From NCBI RefSeq assembly GCF_045999315.1, contig NZ_CP174607.1:3038001-3102000 (forward strand): 64,000 nt of DNA. Reading direction: 5' to 3'. The notes under the pieces were generated by a model. That model did not search any database. It had not been told where the DNA came from and saw only the letters and a program-made list of their open reading frames with translations. Made by a program: the position numbers and the translations under genes. The DNA comes from Peredibacter sp045999315. GTDB taxonomy: Bacteria; Bdellovibrionota; Bacteriovoracia; Bacteriovoracales; Bacteriovoracaceae. Positions 43,475 through 52,558 of the stretch are shown here, piece after piece. The stretch's first letter is position 1. The number at the start of each line of letters is the position of its first letter.

Positions 43475-44739
43475 ACGGTCTCAACACCTTCATTCATTTG
43501 AGTCACGATTTCACCAACAGTACAAACTCTTCTGCCTTCTTGAGACACATGATTCATGAGCTCAATTGAGGCCTGTACTGTACGAAGGTTAGTGTCATGA
43601 AAAAGGAGAATACCCGAGTCTCGGGGAGTCTTTCTCATCATGGCCTTTGCCCTCTTTACTATCATATCTGGACTTTGGGCCAGCCAGTCAAGGGTATCAA
43701 TGTTGTAAACCACATGAATTAAGTTTGTATCAGCAATTTGTTGCCGAACGTTGGGTGTGGTGATCCCAATGCCGTAAGGCAAACGGAAATACTTAATGTC
43801 GAGATCGAGCTTCTTTTCTATGTTTTGAGTCGCCTGCTTGATCTCTTTTTCTAGAGTCAAAGTTCCCACCGTGGTCAAAAGCTTGTGCGAATAAGAGTGA
43901 GAGGCGATTTCCATGCCCGCATCACGGATAAGTTTGGCGGTCTTAGTGTCTTTCTCTACTTTCTGGCCCAGTTGAAAGAATGTCGCCTTAAGCTTCTTTT
44001 CCTGAAGGTTTTTAAGGACGATGGGAGAAACAGTTGCGTCCGGGCCGTCATCAAAAGTGATGGCCCATACTTTGGCCGGGAATTCCTGGCCCGTGATATT
44101 GCCGGTTTTTCCTTCATGAGGCGCAAACTGGATGGTACTTGAGCGGATTTTTAGTTTCATTAAGTGAGAAAGATGCTCAATGTTTTGCTCGTAGATTTGA
44201 AATTCTTTACGGCGATCCTGTTCCTCGTATTCTTTTCTGATCTCGCTTTTAGAAGGCAGGGCCACTTCTCGTAGTGTAAGTTGAAGAGAGGCGGCGAGGT
44301 TTTCCATGGCCAGAGTGGCAAGGGGTGAGAGCATAGAAAACTCTCTGATACGCTCTTCAAGAATATTGATCTTTGGATCCTTCTTTTTATGAAGATAGTC
44401 CCAAAGCTCTTTCAGCTCGTCCTGAATTTCGTCCATTTGGGTACGACTGGCCACTAAACGCAGATAAGGCCCTTGGAGATAAAGCTCTTCCAAAGACGTT
44501 CCAGGAATCGCCTCATCAAACTGAATCAGATTGCTTTGAGCGATCACATAATAACTGTGGATAGAAAGAAGTTTTTCGTCGATTTCAGCGCTAAATGATT
44601 GGGTCTCTTCTTGAAGAAGTTGTTGCATGCTAAGGGAAGCAATCTCTCTTTTCTGAGATGAACTCTGAGTGTTCCAAAGCTTGAATCCACCACAGCTTGT
44701 GATCACCATTAAAGAAAGTATAAAAGGCCACTTCAGCAT
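43459..44739 (-). CDS. Lipoprotein polysaccharide deacetylase (NodB domain)
   Basis: The start is ATG 44737-44739 with GGAGA upstream, giving 426 residues. The lipobox cysteine is C16 (MVITSC). Residues 20-215 are a helical, coiled-coil-like region. The NodB catalytic domain follows: TFDDGPD (D230-D231, metal and base), HSYSH (H281, H285 metal ligands), RLPYG, DTLDW and LLFHD. It would remove acetyl groups from peptidoglycan or another polysaccharide at the envelope. In predators of this group such enzymes mark or remodel prey or self cell wall; that is inference. The in-frame codons further upstream lack support. Confidence 0.9.
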   Translation of the reverse strand: MLKWPFILSLMVITSCGGFKLWNTQSSSQKREIASLSMQQLLQEETQSFSAEIDEKLLSIHSYYVIAQSNLIQFDEAIPGTSLEELYLQGPYLRLVASRTQMDEIQDELKELWDYLHKKKDPKINILEERIREFSMLSPLATLAMENLAASLQLTLREVALPSKSEIRKEYEEQDRRKEFQIYEQNIEHLSHLMKLKIRSSTIQFAPHEGKTGNITGQEFPAKVWAITFDDGPDATVSPIVLKNLQEKKLKATFFQLGQKVEKDTKTAKLIRDAGMEIASHSYSHKLLTTVGTLTLEKEIKQATQNIEKKLDLDIKYFRLPYGIGITTPNVRQQIADTNLIHVVYNIDTLDWLAQSPDMIVKRAKAMMRKTPRDSGILLFHDTNLRTVQASIELMNHVSQEGRRVCTVGEIVTQMNEGVETVCPKF

Positions 44740-44887
44740 ATCTTCTCCAACGAATACCTGACGATAACTATTCGGAAGAAATGGATAAAACTTGAGTTTC
44801 CCCGTCACTTTTAGGCAGTATTTGCTCCTCAATGATATCTATTTGAACATTGAGGGTCCTTGGTGGATACTTAAGGAAGGAGGATCT

Positions 44888-45313
44888 ATGGAAGATATAC
44901 GTTCGGTACTTTCGCAATTTCACTCCAAAAAGAGACGCGAAGACGAGGTTGAAAAATCCGGAGTCGGTCCCTCTGCCGTGGCCTCTAGCTCTGAGATCCC
45001 CGATGTCTTTTTTGATGAGATCCTTCAAAAATTCAAATTGAATCGTTCCGAAATCTCCCTTTTGATGTATCTTTACCGCCAGGTTTGGTGCCGCCCTAAT
45101 CTCTATAAGTCTCACGGGATTGGGCCCTTAAATTCTTATTCTGACCTCTGTACAATTCTAGGAATCACTCCTGAAGAACTAGGGCAGTATCTAAGAAACT
45201 TAGAGAAGTTTGGATTTATCGAAACTGTTCGTGCCGGCCAGTATTTTGTGAGAAAGTTTTTTACTGAGGCCCTCGACAAGCAATATGGACAGAACTACGA
45301 CGAATTCTTCTAG
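44888..45313 (+). CDS. Winged-helix DNA-binding protein
   Basis: This 141-residue protein is translated from ATG 44888, with GGAGG 4 nt upstream. The first 40 residues are charged and look disordered. Residues 50-130 form a winged-helix fold: a helix near FFDEILQKFKLNRSEISLLMYLY, then SYSDLCTILGITPEELGQYLRNLEKFG as the helix-turn-helix, and IETVRAGQYFV as the wing. This is the MarR/replication-initiator-like layout, probably a small transcription regulator. Its end overlaps the methyltransferase gene by 29 bp. Confidence 0.75.
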   Translation: MEDIRSVLSQFHSKKRREDEVEKSGVGPSAVASSSEIPDVFFDEILQKFKLNRSEISLLMYLYRQVWCRPNLYKSHGIGPLNSYSDLCTILGITPEELGQYLRNLEKFGFIETVRAGQYFVRKFFTEALDKQYGQNYDEFF

Positions 45314-45953
45314 AGTAGGGGACAGCTCACTCTCTCTCAGGCTTTCAACCCTTCATCATCAATATCAAAACGAAACAAGCATCTGGGACATTGGTTGTGA
45401 CCATGGACTCCTGGGGCTTTCTTTCCTGAATCATGAGCATGTAAAAGCAGTTCACTTGGTAGATCCATCGGATCTCGTCATAAAGACATTAAAAGATAAG
45501 TTTAAAGCTACGTATATTTCGAGCCCCAAATTATTTATCCATCACCAACCAGGCCAAGCTGTAAAACTAGACCCGAATTCTAACTGCATCTTTATTGCTG
45601 GTATGGGAGGAAAAGAGATAGGCGAGATTATTCAGAATCTCATTCCCCAGCTGACCTCAAACGACCGCCTAGTCATCTCACCACATCGTAAGATTCTAGA
45701 GTTGCGAGTACTGCTACATTCAATGAATCTGGACCTTTTACATGAAGAAGTTCTGAAGGAAGATGGGCAATACTACCAAATTATGGTGCTCGCTAAGAGT
45801 GAAAAATCCGGTCTCATTCCTCTTTATGGAGAGAAACTTTGGACTTCTGAGACGGGCAGGGAGTACCGAATTCACCAACTGAAACACTTTGACCTCCACC
45901 AGGATGTGGCATCTAGGCAGTACATTTCTTTCCTTAAATCGCTAAATAGCTGA
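45285..45953 (+). CDS. trmK: tRNA (adenine(22)-N1)-methyltransferase TrmK-like
   Basis: In this 222-residue SAM-dependent enzyme, motif I is IWDIGCDHGLLGL and motif II is AVHLVDPS. The family-specific strand IAGMGGKEIGEII is the TrmK (DUF633) hallmark, followed by LVISPHRKILELRVLL and EDGQYYQIMVLA. TrmK methylates A22 of some tRNAs and is typical of Gram-positive bacteria, less so here. The ATG at 45285 lies inside the preceding gene, a 29-bp overlap, with only a weak ribosome binding site. Coupling is likely. Confidence 0.85.
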   Translation: MDRTTTNSSRVGDSSLSLRLSTLHHQYQNETSIWDIGCDHGLLGLSFLNHEHVKAVHLVDPSDLVIKTLKDKFKATYISSPKLFIHHQPGQAVKLDPNSNCIFIAGMGGKEIGEIIQNLIPQLTSNDRLVISPHRKILELRVLLHSMNLDLLHEEVLKEDGQYYQIMVLAKSEKSGLIPLYGEKLWTSETGREYRIHQLKHFDLHQDVASRQYISFLKSLNS

Positions 45954-45979
45954 AAACAACCCATCAATAAAAAAAGTGC

Positions 45980-45985
45980 TATACT
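45980..45985 (+). promoter_or_regulatory. -10-like hexamer immediately before a start codon
   Basis: TATACT lies 6 nt before the ATG at 45992 with no Shine-Dalgarno between. This is the best single case for a leaderless transcript in the window. Confidence 0.5.
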
Positions 45986-45991
45986 TAATGT

Positions 45992-47626
45992 ATGGCAGGG
46001 AACCTTTTGTTTTACTATTTTGGTGATGACGAGGCCTACTTCAAGACACTACAAGGGGAGATGAGGCTTCATTGCCGCTTGGCCTACGATCTGAAGAAAG
46101 TTTACGCGACTGATGAGAAGAAGATTCAATCATTGTTTCTCACAATCTACAAAACTCGTCCGGCCGGTATCTTCATAGATTTTTCAAAAAACACGCAAGA
46201 CTACTTACACCTGGCCCGTATCATTGCCCGCACACCACTTGAGCATTCCATGATCACAGTGGGTCTGGTGGATTATCTTTCGCCGCCAGAAGTGTTAATG
46301 GAATCCGTCGCAACCGGAGTGAATCTTACTCACATTAAAAGTGCTGAATCTTTTGATGTGGTTTTCGATGTCATGAGTTTAATTTCTCCTGGGCAAATGT
46401 CCCACGGATTTGCGACCGCAGGATTAAAAGAAGATCTAGAGGCCGGCATTCCGGTTAAGATTGGTTACATCCATAATGAAGGCATTCATTTTGAAACTGA
46501 TTACAAGCTCACCAAGGGCTCTAAGATTGTTTTAAATCACCATTGGGCCCAGAAGAAAACTGTTCCCTCGAAGACCGTGACCATCAATAACATCACGTCC
46601 ATGAATCTTTTTTACCAATTTAAGTACGCAGTGGACGCGGAATTCATGTTTATTGATGAGTTCTTGCCACCAGAAGGCATGGATGAGGCTACCATTGCTG
46701 AGAAAAAAACTGAGAGAGAAGATCTTATTCAATACCACCATAAGCTTTTGTCCCGCTGGATTGACGATAATATGTCCCGATCCTTTGAAAAGCGTGCGAA
46801 AGTCCTTGTGGTAGATGGTGAATTTAAATTTTATCAAGATCAACAACGCACGGATAAGCATCCTTATACCATTCGTTGCGTGCCATTTCTCCAGGACGTG
46901 GGGCTTGAACTGGACAGATTTCAACCTCAAGTGATTGCTTTTGCCATAGATAAAAAAGAAAAAGACAATCCTAAGAACACACAACAGGCACTTGATCATT
47001 TGGTGAATGCGATCAAAAACAAGTTCTCTGACATAAGTCCATTTATCATTATTTTTAACTCTGAATTTTCGTCGAAACAATGTCAGGACAATCTTCAGTA
47101 CGCCAATATCATGGCCGTAAATGGAGAAATGTCGGTGGATCTGCTCGTGCGTATGGCGGACATTTTTGAGAAAAAAATGGCCAGCATGCCGGTAACGACC
47201 CCGAAGAAAAGTGAAAGAAGAGTTTATATTAAGAAAACCAATTCGGCCTCTATCAGCGAAATCATGATTCCAATTAAGATCGTTAAACTCTCCGAATCCG
47301 ACATGATTTTTCAAACCGACATTCCCTTAGTCGTGGGCTCAAATCTTCATTTAACCACACCGGTGGACATGTATGTGAACGTTCAGCTCACAAAAAACCA
47401 GGGAAAAGTTCCGGAATATCATGGCCTCATTCATTGCATGGGCGAAGATGACAAGAAAGAACTTCGCCGCTACGTAAATTCGATTTTCTTCCGTGACCAT
47501 GATGCTCAGGTGAATGCAGAAACAGAAGAATTTAAGAAATTAAACGAAGCAAAACTGCAAGAAAAACTTGAAAACGAGTCCATTAGCGCAGAATCAAAAG
47601 AGCCGGAAACCGAAGGGGAGACTTAA
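45992..47626 (+). CDS. Receiver-like and PilZ-like multidomain protein, unknown role
   Basis: This 544-residue cytoplasmic protein has residues 1-130 resembling a degenerate receiver fold (AGIFIDFSKN and ITVGLVDYLS at strand positions). Residues 145-240 recall a PilZ-like beta barrel (IPVKIGYIHNEGIHFETD). Residues 268-390 look like a second receiver-like domain beginning KVLVVDGEFK, and residues 405-510 form a second barrel-like part. An acidic tail ends the protein. The phospho-acceptor aspartates are not obvious. PilZ domains bind cyclic-di-GMP, but the RxxxR and DxSxxG motifs are absent, so binding is doubtful. Names are by fold pattern only. Confidence 0.6.
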   Translation: MAGNLLFYYFGDDEAYFKTLQGEMRLHCRLAYDLKKVYATDEKKIQSLFLTIYKTRPAGIFIDFSKNTQDYLHLARIIARTPLEHSMITVGLVDYLSPPEVLMESVATGVNLTHIKSAESFDVVFDVMSLISPGQMSHGFATAGLKEDLEAGIPVKIGYIHNEGIHFETDYKLTKGSKIVLNHHWAQKKTVPSKTVTINNITSMNLFYQFKYAVDAEFMFIDEFLPPEGMDEATIAEKKTEREDLIQYHHKLLSRWIDDNMSRSFEKRAKVLVVDGEFKFYQDQQRTDKHPYTIRCVPFLQDVGLELDRFQPQVIAFAIDKKEKDNPKNTQQALDHLVNAIKNKFSDISPFIIIFNSEFSSKQCQDNLQYANIMAVNGEMSVDLLVRMADIFEKKMASMPVTTPKKSERRVYIKKTNSASISEIMIPIKIVKLSESDMIFQTDIPLVVGSNLHLTTPVDMYVNVQLTKNQGKVPEYHGLIHCMGEDDKKELRRYVNSIFFRDHDAQVNAETEEFKKLNEAKLQEKLENESISAESKEPETEGET

Positions 47627-47663
47627 CCTTGCCTTTTAATCCTCACGGGTCTATGTTTTCTCC

Positions 47664-47858
47664 ATGAGATTATTAAAAATTATCTTTGTTTTTTTCCTGA
47701 TTTATTTCATCCGTCGCTTTATACAGATGTATAGAACCATGAAGCAGATCCAGGACGCTCAATTAAAGGCCCATGAAGACCTTTTACGCCGTCAGAAGAC
47801 CGCAGAACAGACCCAGGCCGGAAACGTCATTAACGCCGATTTTAAGGTCGTAGATTAG
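47664..47858 (+). CDS. Small single-pass membrane protein
   Basis: This 64-residue protein has an N-terminal membrane helix (LLKIIFVFFLIYFI) followed by a basic stretch and an amphipathic helix, with a VINADFKVVD end. No family is recognised. A -10-like TATGTT lies 6 nt before the ATG. Its stop overlaps the convergent transglutaminase gene by 4 bp. Coding is likely from the hydrophobic-then-charged pattern. Confidence 0.6.
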   Translation: MRLLKIIFVFFLIYFIRRFIQMYRTMKQIQDAQLKAHEDLLRRQKTAEQTQAGNVINADFKVVD

Positions 47859-49723
47859 AGATTCCGAATACGTTTCCGGAGTTCAGAACTTGGACCCTGC
47901 GGGCCCGCAAAAGTTTCTTTAATCAGATCGGGCCAGATTCCCAGAACTTTTTCTTTGTCCTTCATTTGTGAATTTCGAATGGTAATTTCGGCCTCGATAA
48001 GCGATGTCGTCGATAGCGTAAGACCACGCTTGTGCATCTTCTGATAAAACTCTCTCCACAATACCTGATAATCCGATTCCTTTTCTTTCTTTTTCAAGTA
48101 ATACAAATACCAGGAATAAAGACCCATAAAAACCACGAGCATGATGGGAATAATCGAAAAGAGCCACTGACGTTTAAACTTATAACGAGAAAGCCAGGCG
48201 TCTTGAGTGTAATAATCCACTTGCTCAAGCCATGTATAAAATAGGAAATCCCATTGGCCAAACCATTGCTTCATGTCCTGAAAGATTCTCGGCATCCGGA
48301 CATAGCGGTTCTTCTGATAAACACCATTTCTCACTGACTGCATGAAGGCGTCTCCGCCAAGTTTCACACGGTCGGGAGCGATCCATTCTGTTGGATCCAG
48401 GCGTTGCCAACGATTATTTTCAAAGGCCTCAACCCACACATGGGCATCGTTTTGAGTCACGAGATAAAAATCTGCAAACTGATTATAAGTTCCACCCATA
48501 AAGCCTGATACCAGACGGGTCGGAATTCCATTCGCCCTCAAAATGATCGCCACCGCCGAAGCGTAATGAGAACAAAGTCCCACTTTCTTGGTCTGCATGA
48601 ATTCCTCAAAAGAAGAACTCTTGCCTGGGCTCAAAGAATAGCTAAAACCTTTATCATAAAAATAGCGCTGAATATTGCGACCAAGTTCTTTGATATCGGC
48701 CCCTTTAAAATTATCCTGGATCCACGACTTAGTTTTCCTCGGTAAAGGAAGACTAAGGTACTGGCCCATGTGTTCTAAAGTTTCAGAGGGCCTCTCAGCT
48801 CGACTAATGACTTCATAACGTGGAATCCACTGCCAACGTCTTTGAGTCATGGTCTTCATTTGAGGAAGTTCAAAAATGTCCTTCCCAAAACTAAGTGCCA
48901 CCGGTGCGTCCAAGGCGAAGAAATAATCCGAACGTTTATACAGCCTGAAAGTTTGCTTCAACTCACCCGCATGAACATCGAACGCATTTATTCGTCTGGG
49001 TTCGCCACGTTCAATACTGGCGAGATTCCAGTTCCAACCGTCATTTGAGATGAGCGTATTACCACGCCAATACAGGGCCTCTTGATTGAGGGGTCTATTA
49101 GTCAAAACCTGAAAGGCCGGTGAATTGTTTCCTTCAAGGGACTCAATTTGAGAGATATTCACGTCAGGGGTATAGCCAATCTCCCCTGGTCCGGTTTGTC
49201 CTCCCTGGAGAGGGATAGGATTTAACAGGCGAGGAACAGAAAAGAACATAAAAAAGGTGAGGGGGAGGACCCAAATCACTGCCTTCCCTAGATCTTTTAA
49301 GCGCCATTTCTGGCCCAGGAACGAATAGAAATCTCGGATAAGAATCATGAAACTCACACCAAAGAACAAAACATAGGTGAGTGTCTTCTCAAATAATGAG
49401 CCGGCCGAAATGAGAAGCAATAATCCAAAGAAGATCATGTATCGGTCACGATCAGAATCTTTCTCAAGAATCTTTAAAACGATGATGGAAGTTAGAAAGT
49501 TTAGCCCTACTTCCGGATCAATGATTTTTCCGTAGCTGATCCAGTAAGATGCAAATACACCAAGTGCGAGTAAATTTCTTACGAGTTTTGACGTCTTAAT
49601 GCCAAATGAAACGGCCAGAATTCCACCAATCACAAAGATCATGGTGGCCGGCGTGAGGACTTCGTACATGAGTCCCGCAAAAACCATCAGCACTAAATTC
49701 TGGCGAATATCTTCTTTTAACAT
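47855..49723 (-). CDS. Transglutaminase-like membrane protein (TgpA/DUF3488 type)
   Basis: The start is ATG 49721-49723, with AAGGA upstream, giving 622 residues. Five or six N-terminal membrane segments are followed by a periplasmic transglutaminase-like domain with the Cys-His-Asp triad: C384 (KVGLCSHYASA), H428 (NDAHVWVEA) and D443 (RLDPTE). A last membrane helix (LFSIIPIMLVVFMGLYSWYL) and a cytoplasmic tail complete it. It is the third gene of the classic MoxR-DUF58-transglutaminase operon, overlapping DUF58 by 7 bp. These operons are thought to assemble or modify envelope proteins. Confidence 0.9.
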   Translation of the reverse strand: MLKEDIRQNLVLMVFAGLMYEVLTPATMIFVIGGILAVSFGIKTSKLVRNLLALGVFASYWISYGKIIDPEVGLNFLTSIIVLKILEKDSDRDRYMIFFGLLLLISAGSLFEKTLTYVLFFGVSFMILIRDFYSFLGQKWRLKDLGKAVIWVLPLTFFMFFSVPRLLNPIPLQGGQTGPGEIGYTPDVNISQIESLEGNNSPAFQVLTNRPLNQEALYWRGNTLISNDGWNWNLASIERGEPRRINAFDVHAGELKQTFRLYKRSDYFFALDAPVALSFGKDIFELPQMKTMTQRRWQWIPRYEVISRAERPSETLEHMGQYLSLPLPRKTKSWIQDNFKGADIKELGRNIQRYFYDKGFSYSLSPGKSSSFEEFMQTKKVGLCSHYASAVAIILRANGIPTRLVSGFMGGTYNQFADFYLVTQNDAHVWVEAFENNRWQRLDPTEWIAPDRVKLGGDAFMQSVRNGVYQKNRYVRMPRIFQDMKQWFGQWDFLFYTWLEQVDYYTQDAWLSRYKFKRQWLFSIIPIMLVVFMGLYSWYLYYLKKKEKESDYQVLWREFYQKMHKRGLTLSTTSLIEAEITIRNSQMKDKEKVLGIWPDLIKETFAGPQGPSSELRKRIRNL

Positions 49724-50547
49724 TTCGCGAGTTCCTTCAAGCACTCACGAAGTTGATGCTCAGTTTTACCAGATGGTGTTTTTAGGGAAAATGGAATGGA
49801 TTTTTCAGAACAATAAACGAGCTGAGTCGCTAATTGTGATAATTGTCCTTCAGTGGGCCCATGAAGTTCAAATTTAACTTCGGCCTCCTGGAGTTCTTCG
49901 CCTTCTTTAACGACTAACTCTCCAGAACGGGCGTAATGTTTCCAACTAATTTTGCGTGATTCTTCGCCTTGATAAGGACCCAGGTTCCAAGCATCATGGG
50001 GACCCTTGTTTAAGGTCGAAATTTCACCCTCAGTATGGGACGGCGTTGATGGTAGAGCGCCCAGGTCTTTTGCTTTCACGGGATATGCGTATGCAGTGAC
50101 ATCCACATTAAATGTAATCCACGCGCGATAAAGACCAAATGGTTGTGATGTTGAAACTTTTAATTTCGCGAATTGATAAACGCCACGTTTAGGAAAGATC
50201 AAATGAGCATCTGAGCGTTCTTTGGTGTTATGAAAGGCCTTCACGGGAATTTTATCTAATAAAAGATCCCAACTGAGCGGTCCTTCCGGGACCTTTTTCC
50301 AATGGATACTCACTACAGTCAGATCTTCTGCAAAATTGTCCGTGACTTGCACGCTTCCAAATTTTAAACCATGCAAATGAAAATGGGTCTGAATCACCCA
50401 GATAAGATTTAATCCGAATAAAAACAGCGTAAAAATCAGTAAGAGATTATTGCTGTAACCAACCGAGAGTAAAAACATAAGAAAGATCAGGCCATTTAAA
50501 TAGCCACCCATGCGGGTCGGAAGGATGTAAATCCGTTCTTTCTTCAT
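49717..50547 (-). CDS. DUF58 domain protein
   Basis: In this 276-residue protein, two N-terminal membrane helices are followed by a periplasmic-type beta domain and then the DUF58 signature near residues 190-220 (GPYQGEESRKISWKHYARSG, corresponding to the RxGDxxRxIdWkxxAR pattern, then LVVKEGEE). DUF58 proteins partner with MoxR ATPases. The start overlaps moxR by 4 bp and the end overlaps the transglutaminase gene. Confidence 0.88.
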   Translation of the reverse strand: MKKERIYILPTRMGGYLNGLIFLMFLLSVGYSNNLLLIFTLFLFGLNLIWVIQTHFHLHGLKFGSVQVTDNFAEDLTVVSIHWKKVPEGPLSWDLLLDKIPVKAFHNTKERSDAHLIFPKRGVYQFAKLKVSTSQPFGLYRAWITFNVDVTAYAYPVKAKDLGALPSTPSHTEGEISTLNKGPHDAWNLGPYQGEESRKISWKHYARSGELVVKEGEELQEAEVKFELHGPTEGQLSQLATQLVYCSEKSIPFSLKTPSGKTEHQLRECLKELAKC

Positions 50548-51467
50548 TTGTCTTTAACGAAGGCCACAGTGTTGATGAATTCACGGGCCCTCATAAACTC
50601 CATATTGGCAGTTAATGAATGCTGGGAAAACATGCGATGTCCGGACACATAAGGGAATACATTTTGAATATCATCCGGAACGACGAAATTTCTATTTTCA
50701 AAATACGCCCATGCACGAGCAGCTTCTAAGAGATCAAGGCCCGCACGAGGACTGAGACCCCACATATCATCTTTTTTACGAGATGCTTGCAGCACATCCG
50801 TGAGATATTCGAGCAAAGTTGGTGATACAGTCACGGCCCGAATTTCAACTTCCCATTTTTTAAGTTCCTGAGAAGTCACGAATGGAGATAACCCATCCAG
50901 TTTTTCTAAACGAGGGCCCGTTGTTAGAAGTTCCATCTCCTCAGACTTAGATAAGTGCCCCATGGAGAACTTAAAAAGAAAGCGATCTAGTTGGGATTCC
51001 GGTAGGGGATAGGTGCCATACTGCCCTCTTGGATTTTGAGTGGCAAATAAACAGAATCTTTCTGGTAATTGATGAGCTACCCCATCCACGGTCACATGTT
51101 TTTCTTCCATGGCCTGGAGTAATGCACTTTGAGTTTTCGGAGTTCCGCGATTGAGCTCATCCGCGAGAATTAATTCTCCAAAAATGGGACCTGGCTTAAA
51201 GATGAATCTCTCCGATTCTTTATGAAAGATGGAAACTCCCAGGATATCGGACGGCAATAAGTCGCTGGTAAATTGAATACGCCGAAAATCCAGACCTGTG
51301 GCCTTGGCAAAGAATTTCACCAGTGTGGTCTTACCCATGCCCGGCACGTCTTCAATTAAGACGTTTCTATTAAGAAGAAGGGCCATGAGACCAAGGCGCA
51401 ACTGAACCTTATTTCCAGGGAGAAAGCTTTCACCTTGGAATAAGAAGTTATCTAGATTTTTTGACAT
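50544..51467 (-). CDS. MoxR-family AAA+ ATPase
   Basis: This 307-residue protein has Walker A EDVPGMGKTTLVKFFA, RIQFTSDLLPSDILG typical of MoxR, Walker B LILADELNR and sensor 1 FATQNPRGQYGTYPLPESQLDRFLF. These chaperone-like ATPases remodel or insert metal into partner proteins with a von Willebrand or DUF58 domain. It is the first gene of the operon. No Shine-Dalgarno is seen; TACGAT lies 6 nt before the ATG, so the transcript may be leaderless. Confidence 0.94.
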   Translation of the reverse strand: MSKNLDNFLFQGESFLPGNKVQLRLGLMALLLNRNVLIEDVPGMGKTTLVKFFAKATGLDFRRIQFTSDLLPSDILGVSIFHKESERFIFKPGPIFGELILADELNRGTPKTQSALLQAMEEKHVTVDGVAHQLPERFCLFATQNPRGQYGTYPLPESQLDRFLFKFSMGHLSKSEEMELLTTGPRLEKLDGLSPFVTSQELKKWEVEIRAVTVSPTLLEYLTDVLQASRKKDDMWGLSPRAGLDLLEAARAWAYFENRNFVVPDDIQNVFPYVSGHRMFSQHSLTANMEFMRAREFINTVAFVKDK

Positions 51468-51665
51468 GAAGAAATCGTAACATGCCCCGGATAATTGTCA
51501 GAGAATAAAAAATAGGGGGGTTATGAGGGGAGGAAGTTTGCAGGGATAAGTCCCCTATCTTATTGAATCCCTAAAATACCTGATGTTTTAACTACAGTTA
51601 TAAGCATACCTGCCGATAAAATGGTCCATCAGCGCATTGTTGGCTGACTAACACGGGAGGCACGT

Positions 51666-51896
51666 TTGAACGTTAGAAACCTAGAAAATTTCCAAGAGGC
51701 ACTGGTTGGCCAGTACCGTGACCTGATCCACGAGGCCATTCTTGAGAGTGAAACTGATCATAAAACCAGGATGGATCTAGGTAAGCTAAATGCAAAACTT
51801 AGAGTTATCTGCAAGGCCGCTCAATATGACGGGCTTTCTGAAGATACGATTTCTCAACTGATCGACGAAGCTATCCCGGCGCCAAAAGCCGCTTAA
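51666..51896 (+). CDS. Small cytoplasmic protein of unknown function
   Basis: This 76-residue helical, acidic protein starts at TTG 51666, preceded by GGGAGG 5 nt upstream. There is no signal peptide or known domain. A long leader of about 60-130 nt with a small hairpin (TCAGC/GCTGA, around 51632) lies upstream, and a long-stem terminator follows. The strong ribosome binding site and terminator support a real, well-expressed small protein. Confidence 0.65.
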   Translation: MNVRNLENFQEALVGQYRDLIHEAILESETDHKTRMDLGKLNAKLRVICKAAQYDGLSEDTISQLIDEAIPAPKAA

Positions 51897-51921
51897 TTTT
51901 TCACATTACATTCATTGAATT

Positions 51922-51969
51922 AAAGGTTTCTCCCATGATAAAAACATGGAGAAACCTTTATTCGTTTTT
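51922..51969 (+). terminator. Intrinsic terminator with long stem
   Basis: AAAGGTTTCTCC(C)ATG/CATGGAGAAACCTTT, a 15-bp stem with one bulged base and loop ATAAAAA, is followed by ATTCGTTTTT. It ends the 51666 gene and lies just before the ribosome binding site of the next gene, so it could also be an attenuator. Confidence 0.85.
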
Positions 51970-51980
51970 GGAGAGTTTAA

Positions 51981-52184
51981 ATGGAATTGGAACAGGCGAT
52001 TGAGCTATTGAAAACAGCAGTAAAAAACAACGGCGTAAACGATGAAAGGCACATTGATTTAACGTTGGTTCCGGTAGAACAGAAGGCCCAATATGAGAAG
52101 GCCTTGGTCGTTTCAAAGATGGCGATACTGGACGGTAAGATGACCCAGGATGAGTTCAAAAGACTGGTTCATTTGGATATCTAA
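51981..52184 (+). CDS. Small cytoplasmic protein of unknown function
   Basis: This 67-residue, mostly helical protein starts at ATG 51981 with GGAGAG 5 nt upstream. The sequence KAQYEKALVVSKMAILDGKM and the last helix show no known motif. A Shine-Dalgarno right after a terminator hairpin indicates that its expression is set by read-through or by its own promoter. Confidence 0.6.
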   Translation: MELEQAIELLKTAVKNNGVNDERHIDLTLVPVEQKAQYEKALVVSKMAILDGKMTQDEFKRLVHLDI

Positions 52185-52202
52185 TTGAATTTACTTAACG
52201 CG

Positions 52203-52538
52203 ATGCACGATAATCTTTCTTATCGTGCACACAGTTTCAGGCTTCTTAAGGTGTTCTTAATCACCTTTTCTATGGCTTCTGGACCCTTAATGGCGGCCGA
52301 TATCGCCACATTAGAATTTAACAAAACTTATCCCAATGAGATTTCCCTGGTTCTAACGAACCAGACTCTCCAGCAAAATATGGATAAGAATTTTGCCCAG
52401 ATTCCCTGCAAACCACGGATCATTTCTAACGGGCAAATTCAAGAGAACTATTTCCTGAAATCTTGCCGTGGTTATGTGACGAAATTTCTTTTAGATTCTG
52501 GTTATGAAATGAAAAACTGGCGGACGTTCGTTAAATAA
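52203..52538 (+). CDS. Small secreted protein of unknown function
   Basis: I choose the ATG at 52203, giving 111 residues. A TTG at 52185 directly behind the previous stop is possible and would be coupled. The N-terminus is basic, then hydrophobic (LLKVFLITFSMASGPLMAAD), a signal peptide with cleavage after MAA. The mature part of about 80 residues has two cysteines, likely a disulfide. No Shine-Dalgarno is seen. The gene converges on the ADP-ribosyltransferase-like gene, with 20 bp between their ends. Confidence 0.6.
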   Translation: MHDNLSYRAHSFRLLKVFLITFSMASGPLMAADIATLEFNKTYPNEISLVLTNQTLQQNMDKNFAQIPCKPRIISNGQIQENYFLKSCRGYVTKFLLDSGYEMKNWRTFVK

Positions 52539-52558
52539 AGTCCACCAGTCACTTATCT

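Noticed and set aside
44792..44887. Upstream start for the winged-helix gene
   Set aside because: A strong GGAGG lies just before the ATG at 44888, and the extra residues come from the divergent promoter region.
46532..47314. 260-residue antisense frame on the minus strand
   Set aside because: It lies wholly within the well-supported 45992 gene, has no Shine-Dalgarno and gives an unlikely composition.
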